Assembly: GCF_003952665.1 (NCBI RefSeq)
Contig: NZ_CP017946.1
Coordinates: 5,289,001 to 5,353,000, forward strand
DNA from: Bosea sp. Tri-49
GTDB taxonomy: Bacteria; Pseudomonadota; Alphaproteobacteria; Rhizobiales; Beijerinckiaceae
Direction of reading: 5' to 3'
Length of the DNA: 64,000 nt
This document shows, piece by piece, positions 34,788-43,642 of the stretch; positions within the stretch are counted from its first letter, which is position 1; each line of letters begins with the position of its first letter. Below the pieces are notes generated by a model. The model saw nothing but the letters and a program-made list of their open reading frames with translations. It was not told where the DNA came from and ran no database searches. Made by a program: the position numbers and the translations under genes.

Positions 34788-35873
34788 ATGGCCGCGACAC
34801 GCTCTATCGCAACCCGCAGCGGGACCTCCGGTTCTGACAGCGAGTCCGCGAGCTATAACGACGGACCGATGACGCTAGAGGGCATGACCGGCCCGCAGCG
34901 GGCCGCCGTCATCCTGCTCGTGCTCGGCGAGGAGCACGGCCGGGCGATCTGGTCGGAGTTCGACGACGAGGAAATCCGCATCATCACCCGGGCGATGGCG
35001 GAGCTCGGTACGGTCGATTCCGATCAGGTCGAGAAACTGATGCTCGATTTCGTCGGCAGGCTCTCCAGCGCCGGCGCGGTCACCGGCTCCTTCGATCGCA
35101 CGATCTCGTTGCTCGAGAAGATCCTGCCGACCGATCAGGTCGCGCTGATCATGGAGGAAATCCGTGGTCCCGCCGGCCGCAACATGTGGCAGAAGCTCGG
35201 CAATATCGACGCTGTCGTGCTCGCGAACTTCCTCAAGAACGAATACCCCCAGACGATCGCGGTGATCCTCTCGCGCATCCGGCCTGAGCATTCCGCGAAT
35301 GTGCTGCGCAACCTGCCGAACGAGCTTTCGATCGAGGTGGTCGGTCGGATGCTGCGCATGGAATCGGTGCAGAAGGAGGCGCTCGACCATATCGAGAACA
35401 CGTTGCGCACCGAGTTCGTCTCGACGCTGACGCAGACGCGCCGGCGCGATCCGCACGAGATGATGGCCGAGATCTTCAACGGCTTCGATCGCCAGACCGA
35501 GATGCGCTTCCTCGCCGCGCTCGACGTGACCAACCAGGACTCGGCCGAGCGCATCCGCGCCCTGATGTTCACCTTCGAGGACCTCGGCAAGCTCGATTCC
35601 GCCGGGCTGCAGACGCTGATGCGCCAGGTCGACAAGGACATGCTCGCCCGCGCCCTCAAGGGCGCCAACGAGGAGATGCGTGCCTTCTTCCTCGGGGCGA
35701 TGTCGCAACGCGCCGCCAAGAACCTGCAGGACGACATGCAGGGGCTCGGCCCGCTCCGCCTCAAGGAGGTCGACGAGGCGCAAATGAAGATGGTGACCCT
35801 GGCCAAGGACCTCGCCGAGAAGGGCGAGATCGTCATCGCCAAGGGCAATTCCGAAGACGAGTTGGTCTACTGA
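34788..35873 (+). CDS. fliG: Flagellar motor switch protein FliG
   Basis: This 361-residue rotor protein transmits stator torque and sets rotation direction. An extra ~27 hydrophilic residues precede the usual opening LEGMTGPQRAAVILLVLGEEHG, a modest extension. The middle domain has NEYPQTIAVILSRIRPEHSANVLRNLP, in which the EHPQ motif is EYPQ. The C-terminal torque domain has MFTFEDLGKLDSAGLQTLMRQVDKD with the charged Glu and Asp residues. It follows fliF by 14 bases. Confidence 0.95.
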   Translation: MAATRSIATRSGTSGSDSESASYNDGPMTLEGMTGPQRAAVILLVLGEEHGRAIWSEFDDEEIRIITRAMAELGTVDSDQVEKLMLDFVGRLSSAGAVTGSFDRTISLLEKILPTDQVALIMEEIRGPAGRNMWQKLGNIDAVVLANFLKNEYPQTIAVILSRIRPEHSANVLRNLPNELSIEVVGRMLRMESVQKEALDHIENTLRTEFVSTLTQTRRRDPHEMMAEIFNGFDRQTEMRFLAALDVTNQDSAERIRALMFTFEDLGKLDSAGLQTLMRQVDKDMLARALKGANEEMRAFFLGAMSQRAAKNLQDDMQGLGPLRLKEVDEAQMKMVTLAKDLAEKGEIVIAKGNSEDELVY

Positions 35874-35874
35874 C

Positions 35875-36459
35875 ATGGCAGCAGCCAAGAAATTCATGTT
35901 CGACACCGACTTCCGCGGCAATGGTCGCAAGGCGGTCGACGAGGCAGCGCTCGAGGCTGCCAGGGCAGAGGGCTTCCACAGCGGCCTCGACCAGGCGCGG
36001 CGCGAGGCCGAGCAGCAGCTGGGAAGCCTGCTGTCGCAGCTTGTGCGCCATGGCGAGCGGCTGCTGGCGCAGCAGGACGCACGCCTGGCGGAAATCGAGG
36101 CCCAGGCGGCGCAGCTTGCGATCGCGACCGCGCGCAGCCTCGCCGGGGCCGCATTGGCGGACAAGCCGCTGGTGCAACTGCTCGCGGCGGCGCGCGAATG
36201 CCTGGCCCATGCCCGGCATGCGCCGCATCTGGCGATCCGGGTGCATGAAAGCCTGGTCGAGACCGTCGAGGGAAAACTCTCCGGGCTCGCCCGCGAGACC
36301 GGCTTTGCCGGCCGGATCGTCGTGCTCGGAGAGCCGGACATCGCCATCGGCGACGGCCGGCTCGAATGGGCAGATGGCGGTATCGCAGTCGAGCGCGCAC
36401 AGCTTGACGAAGCGGTCGACAAGGCGGTCAGGGCCGTCTTCGGGCCGGAAGCGGGGTAA
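35875..36459 (+). CDS. fliH: Flagellar export regulator FliH-like
   Basis: This 194-residue Ala- and Glu-rich protein starts one base after the fliG stop. A coiled-coil-like region covers residues 20-90 with AARAEGFHSGLDQARREAEQQLGSL, reminiscent of the FliH/YscL GxxxG-type helix, followed by a C-terminal domain. It is the expected negative regulator of the FliI export ATPase, connecting it to the C-ring FliN encoded next. Sequence conservation in this family is low. The assignment rests as much on position between fliG and fliN as on sequence. Confidence 0.78.
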   Translation: MAAAKKFMFDTDFRGNGRKAVDEAALEAARAEGFHSGLDQARREAEQQLGSLLSQLVRHGERLLAQQDARLAEIEAQAAQLAIATARSLAGAALADKPLVQLLAAARECLAHARHAPHLAIRVHESLVETVEGKLSGLARETGFAGRIVVLGEPDIAIGDGRLEWADGGIAVERAQLDEAVDKAVRAVFGPEAG

Positions 36460-36464
36460 GCAAG

Positions 36465-36821
36465 ATGCCGAACGAAAACGATCTCAACCTGCCGCCGCTC
36501 AATCCGGCCGATCTGTCCTTCGACCATAGCGGCGGGGGCGACTCGGTGGCGCGGTCGGGGCCGGTCCCGGTGAAGACGGCGGAGGATCTCGAGCAGGTCT
36601 TCGACGTGCCGGTCACGGTCTCGGCCGTGCTGGGCTCGTCGCGGATCGCGGTCGGCGATCTCTTGCGCGTCACGCCCGGCACGGTGCTGGAGCTCGACCG
36701 GCGCGTCGGCGAAGCGATCGACATCTTCGTCAACGAACGCCTGGTGGCGCGCGGCGAGGTCGTGGTGGTCGAGGAGCGCCTCGGGGTCACCATGACGGAA
36801 ATCATCAAGACGGATCGGTGA
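36465..36821 (+). CDS. fliN: Flagellar motor switch protein FliN
   Basis: This 118-residue C-ring protein has the SpoA domain in its second half: VFDVPVTVSAVLGSSRIAVGDLLRVTPGTVLELDRRVGEAIDIFVNERLVARGEVVVVEERLGVTMTEII, covering the canonical VxxG and DLxxLxxGxVxxL patterns. The first 35 residues are a variable, Pro-rich extension. It sits five bases after fliH. With FliM (not in this window) and FliG it builds the switch complex and also docks FliH. Confidence 0.94.
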   Translation: MPNENDLNLPPLNPADLSFDHSGGGDSVARSGPVPVKTAEDLEQVFDVPVTVSAVLGSSRIAVGDLLRVTPGTVLELDRRVGEAIDIFVNERLVARGEVVVVEERLGVTMTEIIKTDR

Positions 36822-36865
36822 GCAGCCGGTCTGACCGAATGCATATTTCAAGGAAGGCCTGAGCC

Positions 36866-38230
36866 ATGCGCCTCATCATCGTCGGCAGCCTCAAGGGCCA
36901 GCTCATCACCGCTGCGAAGATCGCGGTCTCGCAGGGCGCGGCCGTCACCCATGCCGAGAGCATCGAGCAGGCACTGGCTGTTCTGCGCGCCAAGGGCGGC
37001 GACCTCCTGATGGTCGATGTCGAGCAGCCGATCGCCAAGCTGGTCGCGGCGCTCGAGGCCGAGCGCATCCGCACCCCGCTCGTCGCCTGCGGCACCTCGA
37101 CCGATGCCCGCGCCGCCGTCGCCGCGATCCAGGCCGGCGCGCGCGAATATGTGCCGCTGCCGCCCGATCCGGAGCTGATCGCGGCCGTGCTCGCCGCGGT
37201 CGCGGGCGACAAGGCGAGCCTGATCTGGCGCGACCCGGCGATGGAGCGGGTCGTGCAACTCGCCAATCAGATCGCGCGATCCGATGCGCCGATCCTGGTC
37301 ACCGGTGAGAGCGGCACCGGCAAGGAGATGATCGCGCAGCATCTGCACCAGAAGTCACTGCGCAAGGACAAGCCTTTCGTCGCGGTGAACTGCGCGGCAA
37401 TCCCCGACAACCTGCTCGAATCGGAGCTGTTCGGCCATGAAAAGGGCGCCTTCACCGGCGCGATCGCACGGCGCATCGGCAAGTTCGAGGAGGCCAATGG
37501 CGGCACGCTGCTGCTCGACGAAATCTCCGAGATGGATGTGCGCCTGCAGGCCAAGCTCCTGCGTGCGCTGCAGGAGCGAATGATCGATCGGGTCGGCGGC
37601 ACGCAGCCGGTCAAGGTCGACCTGCGCATCATCGCGACCTCGAACCGCAATCTCGGCGATGCCGTGCGCGAGGGCTCCTTTCGCGAGGACCTGTTCTACC
37701 GGCTGAACGTCGTGCACCTGCGCCTGCCGGCGCTACGCGAGCGGCCGGGCGACATCCTGGCGCTGGCCGACCATTTCGCGAAGAAATATGCCGAGCTGAA
37801 CGGGCTGCCGCTGCGCCCGATCGCGGCTGATGCACGCAAGCTCCTGCTCGGCAATGGCTGGCGCGGCAATGTCCGCGAACTCGAGAACACGGTGCATCGC
37901 GCCGTCCTGCTGGCGCAGGGCGTCGAGATCGGCACCGAGGCGATGCTGACGCCGGAAGGCGAGACGCTCGGCCCCGCCAGCGGGCGCGATGTCGCGACGC
38001 GGGCGGCGCAGACGGCCGAAGCGGTGACACGTGGCCTCGTCGGGCGCACGGTCGCCGATGTCGAGCGCGATCTCATCCTCGACACGCTGGACCATTGCCT
38101 CGGCAACCGGACCCATGCGGCGAAGATCCTGGGCATCTCCATCCGGACGCTGCGCAACAAGCTCAGCGAATACGTCGCAGACGGCGTTCCCGTCGCCGAG
38201 CCGGGTCAGGCGCGGACAAACTCTCTTTGA
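36866..38230 (+). CDS. flbD: Sigma-54-dependent flagellar regulator FlbD
   Basis: This 454-residue enhancer-binding protein controls late flagellar genes. Residues 1-115 form a receiver-like domain with Asp in LLMVDVEQP but without the usual N-terminal acidic pair, as in atypical FlbD receivers. The AAA+ domain has Walker A GESGTGKE, the sigma-54 contact loop [15 protein letters not shown], Walker [13 protein letters not shown] and the arginine finger region. The C-terminal Fis-type HTH is [21 protein letters not shown]. It follows fliN by 44 bases. It is the natural activator of the sigma-54 promoter found upstream of fliK. Confidence 0.92.
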   Translation: MRLIIVGSLKGQLITAAKIAVSQGAAVTHAESIEQALAVLRAKGGDLLMVDVEQPIAKLVAALEAERIRTPLVACGTSTDARAAVAAIQAGAREYVPLPPDPELIAAVLAAVAGDKASLIWRDPAMERVVQLANQIARSDAPILVTGESGTGKEMIAQHLHQKSLRKDKPFVAVNCAAIPDNLLESELFGHEKGAFTGAIARRIGKFEEANGGTLLLDEISEMDVRLQAKLLRALQERMIDRVGGTQPVKVDLRIIATSNRNLGDAVREGSFREDLFYRLNVVHLRLPALRERPGDILALADHFAKKYAELNGLPLRPIAADARKLLLGNGWRGNVRELENTVHRAVLLAQGVEIGTEAMLTPEGETLGPASGRDVATRAAQTAEAVTRGLVGRTVADVERDLILDTLDHCLGNRTHAAKILGISIRTLRNKLSEYVADGVPVAEPGQARTNSL

Positions 38231-38248
38231 ACAGCCCGAAACTGAAAC

Positions 38249-38272
38249 GGGCCGGAGCGTGTGCTCCGGCCC
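38249..38272. terminator. Perfect hairpin between flbD and the convergent small gene
   Basis: GGGCCGGAGC pairs with GCTCCGGCCC around GTGT, ten perfect pairs. There is no T-run. It lies between the convergent genes ending at 38230 and 38285 and may stop transcription from both sides. Confidence 0.55.
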
Positions 38273-38284
38273 GATCCCAGCCGC

Positions 38285-38569
38285 TCAGTAGTAGTAGCGG
38301 CGACGATAATAGGAGCGCCGCGGGCGGTAGTAGTAGCGCGGGCGGTAGTAGTGACGACGATAATAGCGCGGGCGGCGGTAATAGTAATACTGGCTGAAGT
38401 CGGCATCGGTCTTGTCGAGGCCCTCCTTCAGTTCCTCCGGCAGCTCTTCCGGCTTCTTGGCTGGGAGCGGGGCGAGCTTCGGCTGCGCAGCCTCTGAGGC
38501 GGCGATGCCGCCGACGCTGGCAGCGGCGAGACCGCCGAACAGCGCCATCACGAATGAACGTCTATCCAT
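38285..38569 (-). CDS. Exported Tyr/Arg-rich mini-protein (paralogue 1)
   Basis: This 94-residue protein of no family I recognise starts at ATG 38569, seven bases after GGAGG. The N-terminus DRRSFVMALFGGLAAASVGG is a twin-arginine-like or Sec signal. A short linker with KKPEELPEELKEGLDKTDADFSQ follows. The last ~35 residues are almost only Tyr and Arg, with a few Pro and His. Net charge of the tail is strongly positive. The signal and the GLDKTDADFSQ motif recur in the gene at 40273-40590, which flanks the same MFS gene on its other side. A role in the envelope or binding to an acidic polymer is guesswork. Confidence 0.7.
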   Translation of the reverse strand: MDRRSFVMALFGGLAAASVGGIAASEAAQPKLAPLPAKKPEELPEELKEGLDKTDADFSQYYYYRRPRYYRRHYYRPRYYYRPRRSYYRRRYYY

Positions 38570-38758
38570 GTCATGCCTCCAGTTGGTTTGATCCAGGCGC
38601 CGCGTTCCCACGAGCCTCACTCTATTCCCCTTCTTGACCATCCGTCACCTTCGCGTTGTGACGATGGTTCACAAAAAGGGCCGACGGCGCGGGATACCGG
38701 CCGTTAGCTTGTTGTGACGGTCTGAGGTGCAATCGCTCCGGCGATGTCTGCCTCATTC

Positions 38759-40189
38759 TCAGACCGCTCCCAGCGGCTTGCTGATGTCTTCGAGCGAGCG
38801 ACGCTCCGCCTTGACCGCAAAGCGCCAGGCGATAAGGCCGGCGCCGATCATCAGCATGGCGCCGAACAGATAGCCGCCCAGCACGCTCATGCGCGAGCCG
38901 GTATCGATCAGCGCGCCGAAGAGCCAGGGACCGGCGACGCCGCCGAGCCCGGTGCCGAGCGAATAGAATACGGCAATCGCCAGCGCCCTGATCTCGAGCG
39001 GATAGGTCTCGCTTACGGTCAGATACGCTGAACTCGCCGCAGCGGATGCGAAGAAGAAGACGATGCTCCAGCAGACGGTGAGCTGGCTGGCGCTGACCAT
39101 TTCGCGTGCGAATAGGAAGCCGGTTCCGGCCAGGAGCACGCCGGACAGGATATAGGTCCCGGCAATCATGGGACGCCGGCCGAGCGTGTCGAACAGACGC
39201 CCGATCAGAAGCGGTCCGAGGAAGTTGCCGGCGGCGAAGGGCAGGATGAACCAGCCGATCGCCTGCGATGGAACGCCGTAGAAGTCGGTCAGGATCAGCG
39301 CATAGGTGAAGAAGATCGCGTTGTAGAAGAAGGCTTGCGACGTCATCAACGCCAGCGCAACCAGCGTGCGCGGCCGGTGCGTGACGAAGAGCGTGTGAGC
39401 CACTTCGCTCATCGGCGTGCGCGAGCGCGGGCGTAGGGTGAGCGTCGGAAGCTTTGCGGCTGGCTGCGGCGGTGAGAACGATTCGATGTGGGCGACGATG
39501 CGCTCGGCCTCGGCGATCCGGCCATGGCTCATCAGCCAGCGCGGGCTCTCCGGAATCCATTGGCGCAGGAACATGATGATCAGGCCGAGCACGGCGCCGA
39601 TGAAGAAGGCGAGCCGCCAGCCCATGTCCGGCGAAACGAAGGAGGGATCGAGCAGGACGATGGCGGCGACGCCGCCGATCGCGGCGCCGACCCAGAAGGA
39701 GCCGTTGATGACGAGGTCGGTCCAGCCGCGCACGCGAGCCGGCACAAGCTCCTGGATCGCCGAATTGATTGCTGTGTACTCGCCGCCGATGCCCATCCCG
39801 GTCACGAAGCGGAAGAGCAGGAAACTCCACAGGTTCCAGGAGAACGCGGTCGCGGCGGTCGCGCTCAGATAGACGAGAACGGTGATGGTGAAGAGCTTCT
39901 TGCGGCCGAGGCGATCGGTCAGCCAGCCGAAGAAAACCGCGCCGATCACCGCACCGGCGAGATAGGCGGCGCCCGCCATCCCGACTTCGGTGTTGGTGAA
40001 GCGCAACACCGGGCTTTCCTTGAGGGCGCCCGACACGGCGCCGGCGAGGGTGACCTCGAGCCCGTCGAGGATCCAGGTGATGCCGAGCGCGACGACCACA
40101 AGCGTGTGGAAGCGTGACCAGGGCAAACGGTCGAGCCTCGCCGGGATATCGGTGACGATCTCGCCTGAGTTCTCGCGTACCTCGTTCAA
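38759..40189 (-). CDS. MFS transporter (sugar-porter/SV2-like)
   Basis: This 476-residue transporter has 12 predicted membrane segments. GWLTDRLGRKKLF near residue 90 is the MFS signature between TM2 and TM3. RFVTGMGIGGEYTAINSAIQELVP and the RWLMSHGR-type PESPRWL motif mark the metabolite:H+ symporter group. The second half has GRLFDTLGRRPM. The substrate is probably an organic acid or sugar but cannot be told. It interrupts an otherwise flagellar block and is flanked on both sides by paralogous small exported-protein genes in the same orientation. Confidence 0.85.
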   Translation of the reverse strand: MNEVRENSGEIVTDIPARLDRLPWSRFHTLVVVALGITWILDGLEVTLAGAVSGALKESPVLRFTNTEVGMAGAAYLAGAVIGAVFFGWLTDRLGRKKLFTITVLVYLSATAATAFSWNLWSFLLFRFVTGMGIGGEYTAINSAIQELVPARVRGWTDLVINGSFWVGAAIGGVAAIVLLDPSFVSPDMGWRLAFFIGAVLGLIIMFLRQWIPESPRWLMSHGRIAEAERIVAHIESFSPPQPAAKLPTLTLRPRSRTPMSEVAHTLFVTHRPRTLVALALMTSQAFFYNAIFFTYALILTDFYGVPSQAIGWFILPFAAGNFLGPLLIGRLFDTLGRRPMIAGTYILSGVLLAGTGFLFAREMVSASQLTVCWSIVFFFASAAASSAYLTVSETYPLEIRALAIAVFYSLGTGLGGVAGPWLFGALIDTGSRMSVLGGYLFGAMLMIGAGLIAWRFAVKAERRSLEDISKPLGAV

Positions 40190-40272
40190 AAGGCTTGTCC
40201 CTTCGACAGACGGTCTTGTTGCCGCTTCAAAGGCGACGGGCGGCTGGAGCCGCCCGTCGATAGGCTTGGCTC

Positions 40273-40590
40273 TCAGCGGTAGATCACGCGCCGGCGCACG
40301 ACGACCGGGCGACGATAAGGTCTCGGCCGGCGCACCACGACGGTGCGGCGCACGACGACCGGGCGGCGATAAGGCCTTGGGCGGCGTACGACGACGCGGT
40401 CACGGACCACGACCTGGCTGAAATCGGCATCGGTCTTGTCGAGGCCGGCCTTCAGCGCCGGAGCGAGTTCTTCCGGGCTCGGCAGCGTGGCGGCGGGAGT
40501 TGCGGTCGCTGCCTGGGCGATGCCCATGCCGCCGACGCTGGCAGCGGCGAGACCGCCGAAAAGGCTCAGCACGAATGAACGTCTATCCAA
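40273..40590 (-). CDS. Exported Arg/Val/Pro-rich mini-protein (paralogue 2, TTG start)
   Basis: This 105-residue protein starts with TTG at 40590, seven bases after GGAGG, giving DRRSFVLSLFGGLAAASVGG. That signal sequence is nearly identical to paralogue 1. The shared GLDKTDADFSQ motif follows. The tail is built of an 18-residue direct repeat based on VVVRRPRPYRRPVVVRR, two copies. Longer in-frame starts to 40791 are not supported. The DNA of the signal region matches paralogue 1 exactly over 35 bases (40526-40560 and 38505-38539), while the tails differ completely. Function is unknown. Confidence 0.7.
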   Translation of the reverse strand: MDRRSFVLSLFGGLAAASVGGMGIAQAATATPAATLPSPEELAPALKAGLDKTDADFSQVVVRDRVVVRRPRPYRRPVVVRRTVVVRRPRPYRRPVVVRRRVIYR

Positions 40591-40730
40591 GGTATCCTCC
40601 AGAAGGCTTCGGCCTTGATGGCCGAGGTCGTCGACCCAGTGCGAGTTGGCTGGCCGAATGCGGCCACAACGCGGCCATTCGATAACAGCCCGTTCAGGGA
40701 AAGGTTCCAGGCGGGATTTTTTGAGGCTTC

Positions 40731-40745
40731 TTAACCACTCGTTCA
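40731..40745. promoter_or_regulatory. CtrA-like box upstream of flhA
   Basis: TTAA-N7-TTCA lies 73 bases before the flhA start at 40818. It is one base off the CtrA consensus. It agrees with the boxes before sciP and fliF in type and distance. Confidence 0.45.
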
Positions 40746-40817
40746 CCATGCGCTCGGCAAGAATTGCCGGGTACGACAGCCGCCTGGCCATGGGCGACGC
40801 GTGGGAGCTTCTGGTCG

Positions 40818-42941
40818 ATGAGCGATGTGACGGCAGGCAGCGGCGGCGGCATGCAGATGCCGACGCGCGGCCAGATGGGCGCGCTGCTCAACCGGCCGGA
40901 CCTATTCCTCGCCATTGGCGTGATGGGCATCCTCGTGGTGCTGATCTTCCCGCTGCCGGCGATGCTGCTCGACATGCTGCTGGCGCTTTCGATCATCCTC
41001 TCGGTGCTCGTCCTGATGACGGCGCTGTTCATCGAGGAGCCGCTGGAGTTCTCGGCCTTCCCGACCGTGCTGCTGATCGTGACGATGCTGCGGCTGGCGT
41101 TGAACCTCGCCTCGACGCGCCTCATCCTCGCCCATGGCCATGAGGGCACGGCCGCCGCTGGCCACGTCATCGAGGCTTTCGGCAACTTCGTGATGAGCGG
41201 CAATTTCGTGATCGGGGTGATCGTCTTCACCATCCTGATCATCGTCAACTTCGTCGTCATCACCAAGGGCTCGGGCCGTATCGCCGAGGTCGCGGCTCGC
41301 TTTGCCCTCGACGCCCTGCCGGGCAAGCAGATGGCGATCGATGCCGACCTCTCGGCCGGGCTGATCGACCAGGACGTCGCCAAGGCCCGCCGCAAGGCGC
41401 TGGAGGACGAGGCCAACTTCTTCGGCTCGATGGACGGCGCTTCGAAATTCGTGCGCGGCGACGCGATCGCCGGCCTGCTGATCACCTTCATCAACGTCAT
41501 CGGCGGCATCATCATCGGCGTCGCGCAGCAGGGCATGAGCTTCGGCGCCGCCGCGCACAGCTATACCCTGCTCACCGTCGGCGACGGCCTCGTCAGCCAG
41601 ATCCCGGCGCTGATCGTCTCGACCGCGGCGGGCCTGCTCGTCTCGAAGTCCGGCGTGCGCGGCGCTGCCGACAAGGCGCTCGGCAAGCAGCTCTCGGGCT
41701 ACCCCAAGGCGCTCGGCATGTCGGCGGCGGTGATGCTGCTGATCGCGGTCCTGCCCGGCATCCCGATGCTGCCTTTCCTCGTCCTTGCCGCGGGCTCGGC
41801 CTGGCTTGCGCGTCATTTCGGCCGGCTTGCCAAGGCGCGCGACGCGGAGGCCGCCGTGCAGGCGCAGGCGGCGTCGCCGCTCGCGGCGGACGGCACGCCG
41901 AAGGAAGAGACCCTCAACGACCTGCTCAAGCTCGACGAGCTCAAGATCGAGATCGGCTATGGCCTCCTGCCGCTGGTCAACGCGCCGGGCGGGGCCGACC
42001 GGCTGACGGACCAGGTCAGGGCGCTGCGGCGCCAGCTTGCCGCCGAGCTTGGCTTCGTCATGCCGGCGGTGCGCATCGTCGACAACGTCCAGCTCGAGGC
42101 GAACCACTACTTCATTAAGATCAAGGAGATCGATGCCGGCCACGGCATGGTCTATCCCGGCCAGTACATGGCGATGGACCCGATGGGCGGCAGCGTCACG
42201 CTGCCCGGCCATAACGTGCTAGAGCCGACCTTCGGCCTGCCCGCCACCTGGATCGACGGGGCGCTGCAGGACGAGGCGCAATTGCGCGGCTACACCGTGG
42301 TCGACGCGGCAACGGTGATCTCGACCCATCTCACCGAGGTGCTGAAATCGCATATGCCGGAGCTGCTCTCGCATGGCGAGGTGCAGAAGCTCCTGCGCGA
42401 ATTGCCCAAGGACCACGCCGACCTGGTCAAGGAGATCGTACCGCAGCAGATCTCGACCACCGGCATCCAGCGCGTGCTGCAATTGCTGCTCTCCGAGCGC
42501 ATCTCGATCCGCGACCTCGGCACCATCGTCGAGGGCATCGCCGAGGTCGCGGGTGCCATCAAGAACCCGCGCGACATCGCCGAGCATGTCCGCGTTCGCC
42601 TCGCCCGCCAGATCTGCGCGCAGTTCTCCAACCAGCACGGGCAACTGCCGATCATCACGCTGTCGCCGGCCTGGGAGAGCGTCTTTGCCGAATCGATCGT
42701 CGGCCAGGGCGAGGACCGGCACCTGGCCATGCAGCCCTCGCGATTGCAGGACTTCGTCCATCAGGTGCGCGACAAGTTCGAGGAGGCGGCCCGGCTCGGC
42801 GAGATGCCGTCGCTGGTCACCTCCGGCATGGCGCGGCCCTTCGTGCGCCAGATTATCGAGCGCTTCCGCCGCGAGACGCCGGTGCTCTCGCAGAGCGAGA
42901 TCCATCCGCGGGCGAAGCTCAGGACAGTGGGCAGCGTCTGA
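40818..42941 (+). CDS. flhA: Flagellar export gate protein FlhA
   Basis: This 707-residue core membrane component of the flagellar type III export gate starts at ATG 40818, with GGAG ten bases upstream; a 5' extension from 40764 is not supported. The N-terminal half has about eight membrane segments, with LIVTMLRLALNLASTRLIL and the FHIPEP-type loop FALDALPGKQMAIDADLSAG. The C-terminal cytoplasmic domain has IEIGYGLLPLVN, EPTFGLPATWID and LLRELPKDHADLVKEIVPQQI. It is separated from the rest of the flagellar block by the MFS/mini-protein insertion. Confidence 0.95.
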   Translation: MSDVTAGSGGGMQMPTRGQMGALLNRPDLFLAIGVMGILVVLIFPLPAMLLDMLLALSIILSVLVLMTALFIEEPLEFSAFPTVLLIVTMLRLALNLASTRLILAHGHEGTAAAGHVIEAFGNFVMSGNFVIGVIVFTILIIVNFVVITKGSGRIAEVAARFALDALPGKQMAIDADLSAGLIDQDVAKARRKALEDEANFFGSMDGASKFVRGDAIAGLLITFINVIGGIIIGVAQQGMSFGAAAHSYTLLTVGDGLVSQIPALIVSTAAGLLVSKSGVRGAADKALGKQLSGYPKALGMSAAVMLLIAVLPGIPMLPFLVLAAGSAWLARHFGRLAKARDAEAAVQAQAASPLAADGTPKEETLNDLLKLDELKIEIGYGLLPLVNAPGGADRLTDQVRALRRQLAAELGFVMPAVRIVDNVQLEANHYFIKIKEIDAGHGMVYPGQYMAMDPMGGSVTLPGHNVLEPTFGLPATWIDGALQDEAQLRGYTVVDAATVISTHLTEVLKSHMPELLSHGEVQKLLRELPKDHADLVKEIVPQQISTTGIQRVLQLLLSERISIRDLGTIVEGIAEVAGAIKNPRDIAEHVRVRLARQICAQFSNQHGQLPIITLSPAWESVFAESIVGQGEDRHLAMQPSRLQDFVHQVRDKFEEAARLGEMPSLVTSGMARPFVRQIIERFRRETPVLSQSEIHPRAKLRTVGSV

Positions 42942-42947
42942 CGGAAC

Positions 42948-43508
42948 TCAGCGCCTGCTCACCACCACTAGATAGCGTGCCGGCTCGGTGCCGGGATTGC
43001 TGAAGCGGCAATCGCTGGGCGGGCCGAGCTCCATGCAGTCACCGGCCTCAAGCCGGGTCACGATGCCGCCCTCGTCGAAGTCTAGCAAGCCCGACTGCAT
43101 CCAGATCTGCTGTCGGATGAAGGCGTAAGAGCTGGCGGGATAAGCGATCGCCGCGCCGGGCGGCAACTCGCCGGCGACGAGTTCGAGATCGCCGTTTCCG
43201 GCCGGCGAGATCGCGCGGCGGACGAAGCCGGTCTCCGGATCGCGCCAGATCGGCTGCTCGGTGGCGCGGCGGACGCGTTCGCCGGCATTCTCGATCCGCG
43301 CGAGCAGGTTCGACAGGGTCAGGCCGAAGGCGCCCGAGAGCCGGCCGAGCAACACGGCGGTTGGGCTCGCCTCACCGCGCTCGATCCGGCTGATCATGGC
43401 GCGCGAGACGCCGGAGCGTTCGGCCAGGTCGTTCAGGCTCCAGCCGCGCGCCTCGCGCTCGCCCCGCAGCCGTTCCGCCAATCTTGACGCGAGATCGTCC
43501 ATCATCAT
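42948..43508 (-). CDS. XRE-family regulator with cupin domain
   Basis: This 186-residue protein has an N-terminal helix-turn-helix (GWSLNDLAERSGVSRAMISRIERGEASPT) and a C-terminal cupin (residues 100-186, VAGELPPGAAIAYPA to RYLVVVSRR). Proteins of this build sense small molecules and usually repress a neighbouring transporter or catabolic gene. It is divergent from the EamA exporter at 43643, so that gene is the likely target. The cupin effector is unknown. It is only 6 bases from the flhA stop. Confidence 0.85.
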   Translation of the reverse strand: MMMDDLASRLAERLRGEREARGWSLNDLAERSGVSRAMISRIERGEASPTAVLLGRLSGAFGLTLSNLLARIENAGERVRRATEQPIWRDPETGFVRRAISPAGNGDLELVAGELPPGAAIAYPASSYAFIRQQIWMQSGLLDFDEGGIVTRLEAGDCMELGPPSDCRFSNPGTEPARYLVVVSRR

Positions 43509-43518
43509 ACCCTTGATT

Positions 43519-43532
43519 CTCTTATAATAGAG
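43519..43532. promoter_or_regulatory. Inverted repeat in the divergent promoter
   Basis: CTCT-TATAAT-AGAG is an inverted repeat enclosing a perfect -10-like TATAAT, between the XRE-cupin gene and the EamA gene. It could be the regulator's operator overlapping the promoter. Confidence 0.45.
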
Positions 43533-43642
43533 CGTGGCAAGGGCGTTGGCCAGATGGCGGGGCAGGCGCCCTCACATCGACGCCATGGCCGCATGCGGGG
43601 CCGGCATTGGCCCCGCATCGTCTCTCTCGGTAAGCGCAGTCC

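Noticed and set aside
40300..40400. Short repeated sequence as a CRISPR-like array
   Set aside because: The repeat is an in-frame 54-base coding repeat giving the Arg/Val/Pro tail of the mini-protein; there are no spacers.
40653..40668. Sigma-54-like TGGC-N9-TGC upstream of flhA
   Set aside because: It misses five consensus positions, including one of the two Ts before the -12 GC, and lies far from the start. The CtrA-like box nearer the gene is a better explanation.
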